From assembly GCA_016713425.1 (NCBI GenBank), contig JADJPE010000005.1:5120501-5184500 (forward strand): a DNA stretch of 64,000 bases. The letters are read 5' to 3'. The notes below the pieces were generated by a model that was not told the origin of the DNA, did no database searches, and worked only from the letters and a program-made list of their open reading frames with translations. The position numbers and the translations under genes were made by a program. The stretch's first letter is position 1; every line of letters begins with the position of its first letter. Source of the DNA: Deltaproteobacteria bacterium. Lineage in GTDB: Bacteria > Myxococcota > Kuafuiibacteriia > Kuafuiibacteriales > Kuafuiibacteriaceae. Below, piece by piece: positions 54,819 to 62,709 of this stretch.

Positions 54819-56315
54819 TCAAGCTGGAGGGAAGTAGATCGACTTGGAATGGGTGCATTGCGCAATCGAGGCCTGTCCGAAATCGCGCCCGTGTCCGGAC
54901 AGCCGCGTCCCACCAAACGGGAGCGCTGCGTGGACGCGATCGCACTCATTGATCCAAACGATGCCCGTCTCTAGATGGCGTGCGAAGGACTGAGCCCGAA
55001 CGAGGTCGCGTGTGAACAAAGCCGCCGACATCCCGTAGTCGGTGTTGTTGGCCATCGCCAGTGCCTGTTCTTCGGTGCGAAACGGCTGAATCGTAAGAAT
55101 TGGGCCACGGACCTCTTCACGGGCGATGCGCATCTCGGGCGATACATCGATGAAGGCGGTAGGCAGCACATAGCATCCATCGGCCCGGGCCCGGGTGACG
55201 TCTCGGGCACCACCCACGACGACCTTCGCGCCTTCCTTGCGCCCGAGCTCAATATACCCGAGCACTGTCTTGAGATGGTTCTCGGAGATCATGGACCCGA
55301 GCTCGGTGTGTTCGTCGAGCGGATCGCCGAGCACAATGGAACGCCCGCGTGCCGCAATGGTGCTCGCAGCCTCTTCGTAGAGGCTTTCGTGGATGATGAG
55401 GCGCGCGCAAGCCGTGTTGCCCACGCAACGAGACGTGAAGATCGAATTCGCCACGGCAAGCAGTGCCGTTTTCAGCTCCCCGTCTTGGAAAACGATCGCC
55501 GCCGACTTTCCGCCAAGCTCGAGATGCACGGGCTTGAGGTTGCTCCGCGCGGCGCCAAGCAGCACGCGTCGGGCGGTTTCAATCGTGCCGCCGAACGTCA
55601 GCATCGAGATGCCGGGATGCTCGGCCATCGATGAACCCGCTTGTTCGCCGAAGCCTGGTACGACGTTGACGATGCCCGGCGGGAGCCCGGCATCATGCAT
55701 AATCTCGGCCGCGCGCAGGACAGCGAGCGGCGCTTGCTCGGGCGGCTTCAAGATGATCGCCGAGCCCGCCGCGAGCGCGGCCGCGACTTTCCGAAGCGCC
55801 ATGCCAAGCGGTTGGGTCCAGGGAAGAATCGAAGCGACGACCGGGTACGCTTCCTCGATGACCACCCCAAGTCCTTCGGCCCCGAGATCGTATGATTCGC
55901 CGCTGAGCCGCCCAACCCAGCCTGAGTAGTAGCGAAGCGCGGCGATGCCCTGCGCCAGGTCGTGATGGAAGACCTCGCGAAACGTCTTCCCCGTCTGTAG
56001 GGACTCCAAGATGGCGAGATCTTCGCCCGAGCGGCGGATCGCTTCGGCGATCATCCAGAGCAGATGGCCGCGATCGGTGGCCGACAGTTTACGCCAGCGA
56101 TCGCGTTGCGCACGGGTTGCCGAGTCGACGGCCTTATCGACGTCCTTGGTCACGCCGGCGGGGGTGCGGCCAATAAACTCGCGGGTAGCCGGGTTGTGGA
56201 TGGGAATGGTTTGCTTGCTCTCCGATTCCGCCTCGAGCCCCGACACATAGATGTGGGGCGTCTTCTCCTGTTCGATCCGCGTAAGTGTGTCCGCCCGAAG
56301 CTTTCTATTGCGCAT
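54819..56315 (-). CDS. Aldehyde dehydrogenase family, catalytic residues replaced
   Basis: A 498-aa ALDH-fold protein. NAD-binding blocks are kept (LKPPEQAP with Lys190, FGGTIETARR, and Glu266 in LELGGKS), as is the C-terminal FGGTRLSGHGRDFG. Counting from Glu266, the catalytic Cys position (34 residues on) is Asn300 in SRCVGNTACAR, and the oxyanion-hole Asn (99 residues before) is Thr167 in PWTQP. Two nearby Cys (297 and 303) do not align with the active site. The reading frame is otherwise intact, so this looks like a functional protein with lost or changed chemistry. It is divergent from rpmB. I would not assign a substrate. Confidence 0.88.
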   Translation of the reverse strand: MRNRKLRADTLTRIEQEKTPHIYVSGLEAESESKQTIPIHNPATREFIGRTPAGVTKDVDKAVDSATRAQRDRWRKLSATDRGHLLWMIAEAIRRSGEDLAILESLQTGKTFREVFHHDLAQGIAALRYYSGWVGRLSGESYDLGAEGLGVVIEEAYPVVASILPWTQPLGMALRKVAAALAAGSAIILKPPEQAPLAVLRAAEIMHDAGLPPGIVNVVPGFGEQAGSSMAEHPGISMLTFGGTIETARRVLLGAARSNLKPVHLELGGKSAAIVFQDGELKTALLAVANSIFTSRCVGNTACARLIIHESLYEEAASTIAARGRSIVLGDPLDEHTELGSMISENHLKTVLGYIELGRKEGAKVVVGGARDVTRARADGCYVLPTAFIDVSPEMRIAREEVRGPILTIQPFRTEEQALAMANNTDYGMSAALFTRDLVRAQSFARHLETGIVWINECDRVHAALPFGGTRLSGHGRDFGQASIAQCTHSKSIYFPPA

Positions 56316-56578
56316 GCGCAGTCCTCAGGTCAGCCTCAGACGGCCGGCAATCGGAGGTAGAAAACCCCAGTTTGGGACGTCCGACCCGACCGCCGGGAGG
56401 CTATCAGCTCACTCGCTTGGTCGCCATCGGGATGCCCGCCGAAAAAGCGCTTAAGAGCGAGCGGCTTTTCGCTTGCGAGCTTCCAGGGGCCTATGCTACT
56501 CCGCCAAGTCCGCGGAAAGGATGTCCCCCGAGGGGGGTGACACACACCGCAAGCGCGACGGCTTTGGAGGATTCTGGC
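56316..56578 (+). promoter_or_regulatory. Divergent region and rpmB leader with hairpin
   Basis: About 260 bp between the ALDH gene and rpmB, containing the promoters for both, though no convincing -35/-10 pair was found. A stable hairpin lies at 56523-56541 (GTC-CCCC, loop GAGG, GGGG, bulged T, GAC), about 38 nt before the rpmB GTG. Ribosomal-protein genes are often controlled by product binding to such leaders; whether this is the case here is unknown. The rpmB site GGAGG is at 56566-56570. Confidence 0.4.
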
Positions 56579-56791
56579 GTGGCTAAATGCGAATTTACCG
56601 GCAAATCTCAGATGAGTGGCAATCTCGTGTCCCACTCGAATCGCAAGAGCCGCACGGTTCGGAAGGCCAACATCCGGTCGAAGAGGATCTTTGACCCCGA
56701 GAAGGGCATTTTCGTCCGGGTGAATGTTTCGGCGCGCGCGTTGCGAACGCTGTCCCGAAAGGGCTTGAGTGCCCTTTCGAAGAATCGATGA
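56579..56791 (+). CDS. rpmB: 50S ribosomal protein L28
   Basis: A 70-aa L28. It starts with GTG, preceded by GGAGG at 9 nt. The sequence AKCEFTGKSQMSGNLVSHSNRKSRTV and the conserved basic NIRSKRIFDPE segment are typical. Only one Cys is present, so it lacks the four-Cys zinc site of the C+ form. A far upstream in-frame ATG would add more than 90 non-ribosomal residues and is rejected. It is cotranscribed with rpsR 18 bp later. Confidence 0.95.
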   Translation: MAKCEFTGKSQMSGNLVSHSNRKSRTVRKANIRSKRIFDPEKGIFVRVNVSARALRTLSRKGLSALSKNR

Positions 56792-56809
56792 TTGGATAAG
56801 GACTACAAG

Positions 56810-57169
56810 ATGATAGGTGAGCGCCGAGATCGCGATCGCGATCGAGACCGAGATCGCGACCGCGATCGTGATGACAGAGACCGCGATGGTCGCGATGGCC
56901 GTGACGGAGGCCGACGTGGCGGTGGGGCTCGCCGCGGAGGGCGCCGCAAGGTCGATCCGTTCCTGGCCGACAAGACGCTCCAGCTCGACTGGCGAGACGC
57001 CCAACTCCTGTCGCGCTTCGTCACGGAGCGGGGCAAGATTGTGCCCCGACGCGTTTCCGGCGTTTGCGCGAAGAATCAGCGCAAGCTGGCGAAGGCGATT
57101 CGTCGCGCGCGACAAATGGGCCTCCTTCCTTACGGTGGTCACAAGACGCCTCTCCGCGGACTCCTGTAG
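56810..57169 (+). CDS. rpsR: 30S ribosomal protein S18 with Arg-Asp repeat extension
   Basis: A 119-aa S18; the usual length is about 75-90. The C-terminal domain (about residues 47-112) is standard: KVDPFLADKTLQLDW, FVTERGKIVPRRVSGVCAKNQRKLAKAIRRARQMGLLPY. Residues about 5-26 are an almost pure RD repeat, followed by Gly/Arg-rich sequence. S18 normally lies with rpsF and rplI; here it is paired with rpmB and those genes are absent. The site TAAGGA lies about 10 nt before the ATG. The extension is low complexity and may vary in length. Confidence 0.94.
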   Translation: MIGERRDRDRDRDRDRDRDRDDRDRDGRDGRDGGRRGGGARRGGRRKVDPFLADKTLQLDWRDAQLLSRFVTERGKIVPRRVSGVCAKNQRKLAKAIRRARQMGLLPYGGHKTPLRGLL

Positions 57170-57256
57170 GCTGCTGCTTCTCCAAGAACCTTCTCATTCT
57201 TCGAAGGTTTGCCGCCGGGCTGGCGTCCGAGTAGTAACGATATGCGAGGAGCCCGG

Positions 57257-59314
57257 ATGAATTCGATCGCAAGCATCCTTTGTCTTTCCGTGACCGTGCT
57301 GCCGGCATGCGTCGGCCCGAAGTTGGTGATCCTCAACGGGGTCGAAATGACCTACGACGACGCCGCCAAGCGTCTTTATGAGCAGGGTGAGACGGCACTT
57401 TCGAATGGCGATCCTACGACTGCGCGCGCCCGATTCATGGAGGTAGTCAATCGTTTTGCCGACGCGCCGTCGGCCGCGGATGCCTTGTTCGCGCTGGGGG
57501 CCGTGCTCGAACGCGAGGAAGGATGCCGAGCCTCGGGTGCGTACCTTGGGCGGTTCTTGAATCAGCATCCCAGCCATCCGAAGGTGTCCGAAGCGAAGAC
57601 CATCGTGGCGCGCTGCGAGGCCTCCGGGCAGCCGCTGAACGTGCCGGATACCGTGCACGAAGAAAATTTCCAGGACGCCAATACCGACAGCGATCGTCTC
57701 GATATCGCACAGAAGGCTGCGACCGACGCGACAGATGCCCGAAACTACGCCGGCACTGTGAGATGGCTCCTGCAAGCTCGAACCGTCGAGCAGGATTCGG
57801 CGGCGCGCGACGCACTCGAAGCGAAGATCACTGACCTCATCGATCGAAAGCTGAGCTTCGTCGAAATCCGACAGCTCCTAGAAGAGCAGGGGAACAACGT
57901 GGCGTTCCCGAGCGAGGTGCTCACCTACAAGCTCGGGCGCGTCCAGTATCACGCGCGTGACCTCGCGAGCGCAAAAGAGACGCTGGCTCGCTTCATCCAG
58001 TCGTGGCCGGCCAGCACGTACGCCGACGGCGCCCGGGGCCTCCTGGCACGCATTGACGCGCGGCAAGAGGTCGAGCCCCTCAAGGTGGGCGTATTCCTGC
58101 CCCTCTCGGGCGTTCATGAGACCTTTGGCAAGCATGCGCTCGAGGCCATTCGGTTGGGGCTGGGCAAGAAGTCGAAGATCGATCTCGTCGTGCGCGACAC
58201 GAAGAGCGATCCGTCGCGGATCGCCGAGACGGTGAGTGGTCTGGTCCTCGAAGAGCACGTCATCGCGATTCTCGGGGGCATCTTCAGCTACGAGGCGGCT
58301 CCGGCCGCGTACAAGGCGCAAGAGCTCGGCGTTCCGTTTCTCACGATAAGCAAGACCGATGTCACGACCGCGGGGCCGTACGTCTTTCGCAACGCGCTTT
58401 CGGACGAAGCAGAGATGCGTGCGCTCGTGTCGCATGCCATGGACGTGCTCGGGATGAAGTCCTTCGCGATCCTGTACCCGCGCCACAACTATGGCGAAGA
58501 GCTCTACAATCTCTTCTGGGACGAGGTCGAAAAGCGAAACGGCGAGATCCGTGGGATCGAAGTCTACGAGAAGGACGACACGACGTTCAGCTGGCCGGTC
58601 AAGCGGCTTGTCGCTCGCGATCGTCTCGAGGGACGCGCGGACTACCGACGCGCGCTGGACGAATGCAATCGACAGCCCGATGCCTATCGGAAGGCGCGTT
58701 GCCGGGAGCAAGTGCAAAAAGACGTCAAGCCGCTGATCGATTTTGATGGGCTCTTCATTCCCGACTATCCCCGCACCGTCGCGATGATCTCGGCGGCGCT
58801 CGCGTTCGAGGACATCATTGTTGAGAAAGATCCCAAACGCCTTCGCGTCATTCGCCGGACTCTCGGTTACAATGTTCAGCCGGTGACGCTCCTCGGAACG
58901 AGTGGATGGAACTCCGAAAAGTTGGTCGACACATCTGGGCGAACCGTTGAGAACGCGATCTTCCCGGATGCGTTCTTCTCCGGCGCCGAGGATCGCCCGG
59001 CTGTGCAGTTCCTTCGAGCCTTCGAGAAGAAGTACGGGCGAACGCCGCTCACATATCCCGAGGCCCTCATGTACGATTCGATTCGCCTCATCAAGGCCGC
59101 GATCGAGGCCAGCCAGCCGACGTCTCGAGACGCGCTTCGAGAGGCGCTGCGGACGATTCACGATCACCCGGGCGCCTCCGGTAACATCTCGTTTACTCAG
59201 GGAAACGACGCCCAGCGTGCGCCTCGGATCCTAACCGTCAAAGACGGACGAATCGTTGAAATCCCGCGGGTCGAGAAGGACAAGCGGAAGACCCGACTCG
59301 ACGCCCCGAACTGA
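57257..59314 (+). CDS. LpoA-like lipoprotein: TPR region plus periplasmic-binding fold
   Basis: A 685-aa predicted outer-membrane lipoprotein. The signal ends in VLPAC (Cys at about residue 18). Residues about 35-270 are TPR-like helical repeats (LYEQGETALSNGDPTTARARF, LGRVQYHARDLASAKETL). From about 280 a type I periplasmic-binding fold follows (VGVFLPLSGVHETFGKHALEAI, ILGGIFSYEAAPAAYKAQELGVPFLTISK), as in branched-chain amino acid binding proteins. TPR plus this fold is the architecture of LpoA, the activator of PBP1A, but the same domain also occurs in unrelated ABC receptors. GAGGAG precedes the ATG at 57257; a longer frame upstream is unlikely. Confidence 0.85.
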   Translation: MNSIASILCLSVTVLPACVGPKLVILNGVEMTYDDAAKRLYEQGETALSNGDPTTARARFMEVVNRFADAPSAADALFALGAVLEREEGCRASGAYLGRFLNQHPSHPKVSEAKTIVARCEASGQPLNVPDTVHEENFQDANTDSDRLDIAQKAATDATDARNYAGTVRWLLQARTVEQDSAARDALEAKITDLIDRKLSFVEIRQLLEEQGNNVAFPSEVLTYKLGRVQYHARDLASAKETLARFIQSWPASTYADGARGLLARIDARQEVEPLKVGVFLPLSGVHETFGKHALEAIRLGLGKKSKIDLVVRDTKSDPSRIAETVSGLVLEEHVIAILGGIFSYEAAPAAYKAQELGVPFLTISKTDVTTAGPYVFRNALSDEAEMRALVSHAMDVLGMKSFAILYPRHNYGEELYNLFWDEVEKRNGEIRGIEVYEKDDTTFSWPVKRLVARDRLEGRADYRRALDECNRQPDAYRKARCREQVQKDVKPLIDFDGLFIPDYPRTVAMISAALAFEDIIVEKDPKRLRVIRRTLGYNVQPVTLLGTSGWNSEKLVDTSGRTVENAIFPDAFFSGAEDRPAVQFLRAFEKKYGRTPLTYPEALMYDSIRLIKAAIEASQPTSRDALREALRTIHDHPGASGNISFTQGNDAQRAPRILTVKDGRIVEIPRVEKDKRKTRLDAPN

Positions 59315-59340
59315 ATGGTTCAAGGTCAGAGCGGGCCGCT

Positions 59341-60135
59341 ATGGTACAGATTCTCAAGCACTGGCAATCCGCGCCTCGGGCCTGCTCATACCTCCCATTA
59401 GAACGCGCGTCGCTCGAGTACCGGCTGATGCTTGGGCTTACGCCCGATGACCTCGACCGGCTGCTTGAGCGCGGCTGGCGTCGCTTCGGACCCGCGTATT
59501 TTCGCCCTGCGTGCTCACCCTGCGTGCAGTGCGTCTCTCTGCGGATCGATGTCGAGGCGTTCGCGCCCTCCCGAACGCAGAAGCGGGTGTGGAAGCAGGC
59601 TCAGCGATTCCGTGTGCGCGCTGGGCGACCGACGGTCGATCCTGCGCGGCTTGCGCTCTACCGTCGATGGCACGACGCACGGTCGGTTTCTAGAGGCTGG
59701 GAGCCGGATGTGATTCAGGCCGAGGAGTACTTTCATCAGTTCGCCTTTCCTCATCCCTGTGTTCGAGAGCTGGCCCTTTACGACGCCACAGCCCCTAATC
59801 CTGAAGCCGAACGTCTGATTGCCGTGGCCGTCATGGACGAGACCCCGTCCGCCTTGAGCGCGATATACACCTTCCACGACCCGGAATACGCCCGCTTTTC
59901 CCTGGGTACGGCCATGATTCTGCTTCAACGTTCGCTCGCCGCGGCCGCGCAGAAGCGGTGGCTTTATCTGGGCTATCGAGTCCTCGGATGCCCGTCGTCG
60001 GAGTACAAGAAGAGCTTCCGTCCGCACCAGCTTCTCATGGGAAGGCCAGATATGGGTGAAACGCCGCAGTGGGAGACCGCGAGTCTTTGCTTTGACAAGG
60101 AGCCGTCTCAGGTGGCTCATCTTCGGGTTGGGTGA
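59341..60135 (+). CDS. bpt: Aspartate/glutamate leucyltransferase (Bpt/ATE)
   Basis: A 264-aa arginyl/leucyl-tRNA-protein transferase homologue that adds Leu to N-terminal Asp or Glu, making degradable N-degrons for ClpS/ClpAP. The N-terminal Cys cluster (RACSYLP, CSPCVQCVSLRID), the Arg-rich helix FAPSRTQKRVWKQ, a GTAMIL segment and YLGYRVLGCPSSEYKKSFRPHQLL match Bpt. The GTG of the next gene overlaps its TGA stop (GTGA). clpS and clpA are not in the window. Confidence 0.93.
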   Translation: MVQILKHWQSAPRACSYLPLERASLEYRLMLGLTPDDLDRLLERGWRRFGPAYFRPACSPCVQCVSLRIDVEAFAPSRTQKRVWKQAQRFRVRAGRPTVDPARLALYRRWHDARSVSRGWEPDVIQAEEYFHQFAFPHPCVRELALYDATAPNPEAERLIAVAVMDETPSALSAIYTFHDPEYARFSLGTAMILLQRSLAAAAQKRWLYLGYRVLGCPSSEYKKSFRPHQLLMGRPDMGETPQWETASLCFDKEPSQVAHLRVG

Positions 60136-60746
60136 AGGCTCTCGCGCCAAAATGGATATTGGGGTTCTCGATTGCTTGGGCGTCGTTGGTGGTGGTTTGG
60201 GCCATCAGCGCCCCTTCAGAAATCGAGAAAACGCCTTCGAGCCCCGAACAAGCCTCGGACGCGACACATCAACGCGAGCCGGCGACAGCAAGAAGGGCGA
60301 ACCCAAGAAGCGCGCTCGAGGCTGAGGGCTCCCGGCAGGCTCAGGCTACGCTTCCGGTACGCCGCCGCGAAGCGCCGACAGACGACCGTGCGTCGTCGGG
60401 CGCGGCTCGCCATGCGCTTTCCGGCCTCGCCATGCGTCCACTTACGGAGACCGATCGCGAGACCTTCAAGGTTCCACCGCGTTGGTCGGGCGTCGTGGTG
60501 TCGCGCGTTGAGCCCGACTCAGCCGCCGACGCGATAGACCTTCGGGTGGGGGATGTCGTGGTGCAGGCGGGTCAGAAGAAAGTTGAGCACGAGGCCGACC
60601 TCGTGGAAGCAGTCGGGCAACGCGACCACACGGTCCTTACGATTATTCGCGGCGGATTCTTGTTCCAGCGCGTTCTTCGAGCACCGTACGCCGCGCGCAC
60701 CTCCCGAGCGCCCGCTTTGCGTTCGGGTCATAAGTCGGCTGGGTGA
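60132..60746 (+). CDS. PDZ-domain protein with N-terminal membrane anchor
   Basis: A 204-aa protein starting with GTG that overlaps the bpt stop. One hydrophobic segment (about residues 8-25) serves as signal anchor. A disordered Ala/Arg/Glu-rich stretch follows, then a PDZ-like domain at about 115-180 (WSGVVVSRVEPDSAADA, LRVGDVVVQAGQKKV, VLTIIRGG), as at the C-terminus of HtrA proteases, but with no protease domain. It may tether or present peptides in the periplasm. A Ser/Thr kinase gene follows 10 bp later, on the same strand. Confidence 0.78.
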   Translation: MKALAPKWILGFSIAWASLVVVWAISAPSEIEKTPSSPEQASDATHQREPATARRANPRSALEAEGSRQAQATLPVRRREAPTDDRASSGAARHALSGLAMRPLTETDRETFKVPPRWSGVVVSRVEPDSAADAIDLRVGDVVVQAGQKKVEHEADLVEAVGQRDHTVLTIIRGGFLFQRVLRAPYAARTSRAPALRSGHKSAG

Positions 60747-60756
60747 TTAGACGACC

Positions 60757-62610
60757 ATGAAAGCCGTTCATCCTGAGCTTTTAAGACGTCAGCAACCCGG
60801 CCCAGTATTGGAGCCAGGACGGCGCCTTGCCCATTTCACCTTGGAGCGCCGCGTTGCGCTTGGAGGCATGGCGGAGATCTGGCTGGCTCGCGACGAAGAT
60901 CGGCCCGGCTCCGCGCCCAGCGTCGCGCTCAAGGTTCTCCAGGCGGAGTTTGCGGCTGACCCGGTCTTTCGTGCGATGTTCCTCGACGAAGCCAACCTCA
61001 TTCAGCGTGCGCGGCACGAGAACATCATCGAGCTGTACGAGAGTGTCGAGTCAGATGGCCTGCTGATTCAGGCCATGCCGTTCATCGATGGCTGTGACCT
61101 TCGGCATCTCGTGGGTCGCGCTCAAAAAGCGGGTATGCATCTCCCGCTCGAGGTGATCATGGCGGTCGCGTTGCCGATCGCGCGCGCGCTGCGGCACATC
61201 CACGGTCTGACGGACGAACGCGGACGCCCTCTCGAGATCGTGCACCGCGACGTGACGCCGCACAACGTGATGGTGGCCCGAGATGGACGCGTCTTGCTTC
61301 TCGACTTTGGAATCGCGCGTGCGACGGATCGTCTCGCGCGAACCAGAACGGGAATGATCAAAGGCAAGACCGCATACATGGCGCCTGAGCAGGCGGCTGC
61401 GGAACCCGTCTCGGCCCGAACGGATATCTTTGCGCTCGGGATCGTTCTTTGGGAGCTCTTGGCGATGCGCGCCTTGTTCAACGGCAAGACGGACGCAGCA
61501 ATCATTCATCGCATCACGAGCCAGGACGCGCCCTCGATACAATCGATCGCCCCTGAGGTTCCCGACTCCATCGCGCGTACGGTCATGCATATGCTGGCTC
61601 GCGCGCCGGCTGCACGTCCGGCGACGATGGCCGACGTCGAGTGCGCACTCATGGCGTCGATTGAGCAACTTGGGCTCGCCCAGGCGTGCTCGCCGAACGC
61701 GTTGAGTCGCTTGGTTGCCCCGCTCATGGGCGCGGCCCGCGCGCGAACACTGCAGCTTTCGCTCGAGGACGTCGTCGATGCACGAATCAACGGCGAATCG
61801 AAAGAGGTGCCAGGCCTTCGGTCCTCCGTGTCGGGCGACGAGGGCCGCGAGGGCGGCGAGGATCTTGATGACGCTCTGGCCGCAATCATCCATGAATCGA
61901 GGGCGCCGAAGGATGCGGCCGAGCAAACCCGGAGCGATCCAACCATCACGATGTCCTTTCTCGATCTCGAGTCCGTGCGTAATGCGCTGACGGCGTCGAA
62001 TACGTCGCCACGCCCGCGCGGTCGGTCATCGCCTCGACTCGAGGCCGCGTCGATCCCTCCCCCTGTCGATGTTCATGACATGGAGCTGGGTACAGCCCAG
62101 GACGGTTTGAGGATGCCCTCGCGCAGCGAGATTCGCGTCGCGGTCGAGGAGGTGGAGACAGTGGCGCTCCACGCGTCGGCCCTTCCGGACTTCGACGAAA
62201 TCCGAGCGTCGATGGTGACGACGCCCGATCGTGCCTCGAGCCGGAGCCAGGACGATGGCGTTTTGCCCTCTCGGGCCGACGTCACGCGAACGCGGACAGG
62301 CTCGTTGCTCGACGCAAGTCCGTCCGACGACCTGCCGAACGACCTATCACGCCCCCACGATCTCTCTTACGCCCGCGAGCCATCGAGGCGCGCGTCCGCG
62401 CCTCCATACGCGCGGGGGCGTGAGCTCATGCCGCAACCGCCGGATGTCGCCTCCTCAGACCGAGACCTGTCTCCGTCTCCCGATCCGGCGGCGGCGCCCG
62501 CACACGGCCGATGGGATGTGGCGAGAATCCTGACCCTGCTCTCGGCCTCCCTTCTTCTGATCTCGATCGTGCTGTTGGTGCTGGCGATCGTCCGCGGTTC
62601 GGGCAGCTAG
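60757..62610 (+). CDS. Ser/Thr protein kinase with long linker and membrane anchor
   Basis: A 617-aa Hanks-type kinase. N-terminal kinase domain about residues 25-300: glycine loop VALGGMAEIWLA (an LGGMAE form), VALKVL, HRDVTPHNVM, LLDFGIARATD, and AYMAPEQAAAEPVSARTD. All key residues are present, so it is predicted active. A Ser/Arg/Pro-rich disordered linker of about 270 residues follows, and a C-terminal hydrophobic helix (about 588-612) anchors it. The same layout occurs in the kinase at 44071-45615. It is probably cotranscribed with bpt and the PDZ gene. Confidence 0.92.
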   Translation: MKAVHPELLRRQQPGPVLEPGRRLAHFTLERRVALGGMAEIWLARDEDRPGSAPSVALKVLQAEFAADPVFRAMFLDEANLIQRARHENIIELYESVESDGLLIQAMPFIDGCDLRHLVGRAQKAGMHLPLEVIMAVALPIARALRHIHGLTDERGRPLEIVHRDVTPHNVMVARDGRVLLLDFGIARATDRLARTRTGMIKGKTAYMAPEQAAAEPVSARTDIFALGIVLWELLAMRALFNGKTDAAIIHRITSQDAPSIQSIAPEVPDSIARTVMHMLARAPAARPATMADVECALMASIEQLGLAQACSPNALSRLVAPLMGAARARTLQLSLEDVVDARINGESKEVPGLRSSVSGDEGREGGEDLDDALAAIIHESRAPKDAAEQTRSDPTITMSFLDLESVRNALTASNTSPRPRGRSSPRLEAASIPPPVDVHDMELGTAQDGLRMPSRSEIRVAVEEVETVALHASALPDFDEIRASMVTTPDRASSRSQDDGVLPSRADVTRTRTGSLLDASPSDDLPNDLSRPHDLSYAREPSRRASAPPYARGRELMPQPPDVASSDRDLSPSPDPAAAPAHGRWDVARILTLLSASLLLISIVLLVLAIVRGSGS

Positions 62611-62709
62611 GACCCTGCGACCGAATCGAGCACATCGAGGGCCGAGCATCGTTCGGATCGGGATCTTGTCTGCTTGCCGACACCCTCTAGAGCGGTCGTT
62701 CCATATGGT

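Noticed and set aside
57187..57209. Hairpin AACCTTC/GAAGGTT after rpsR as a terminator
   Set aside because: A 7-bp stem with a 9-nt loop and no U-run; not strong enough to call.
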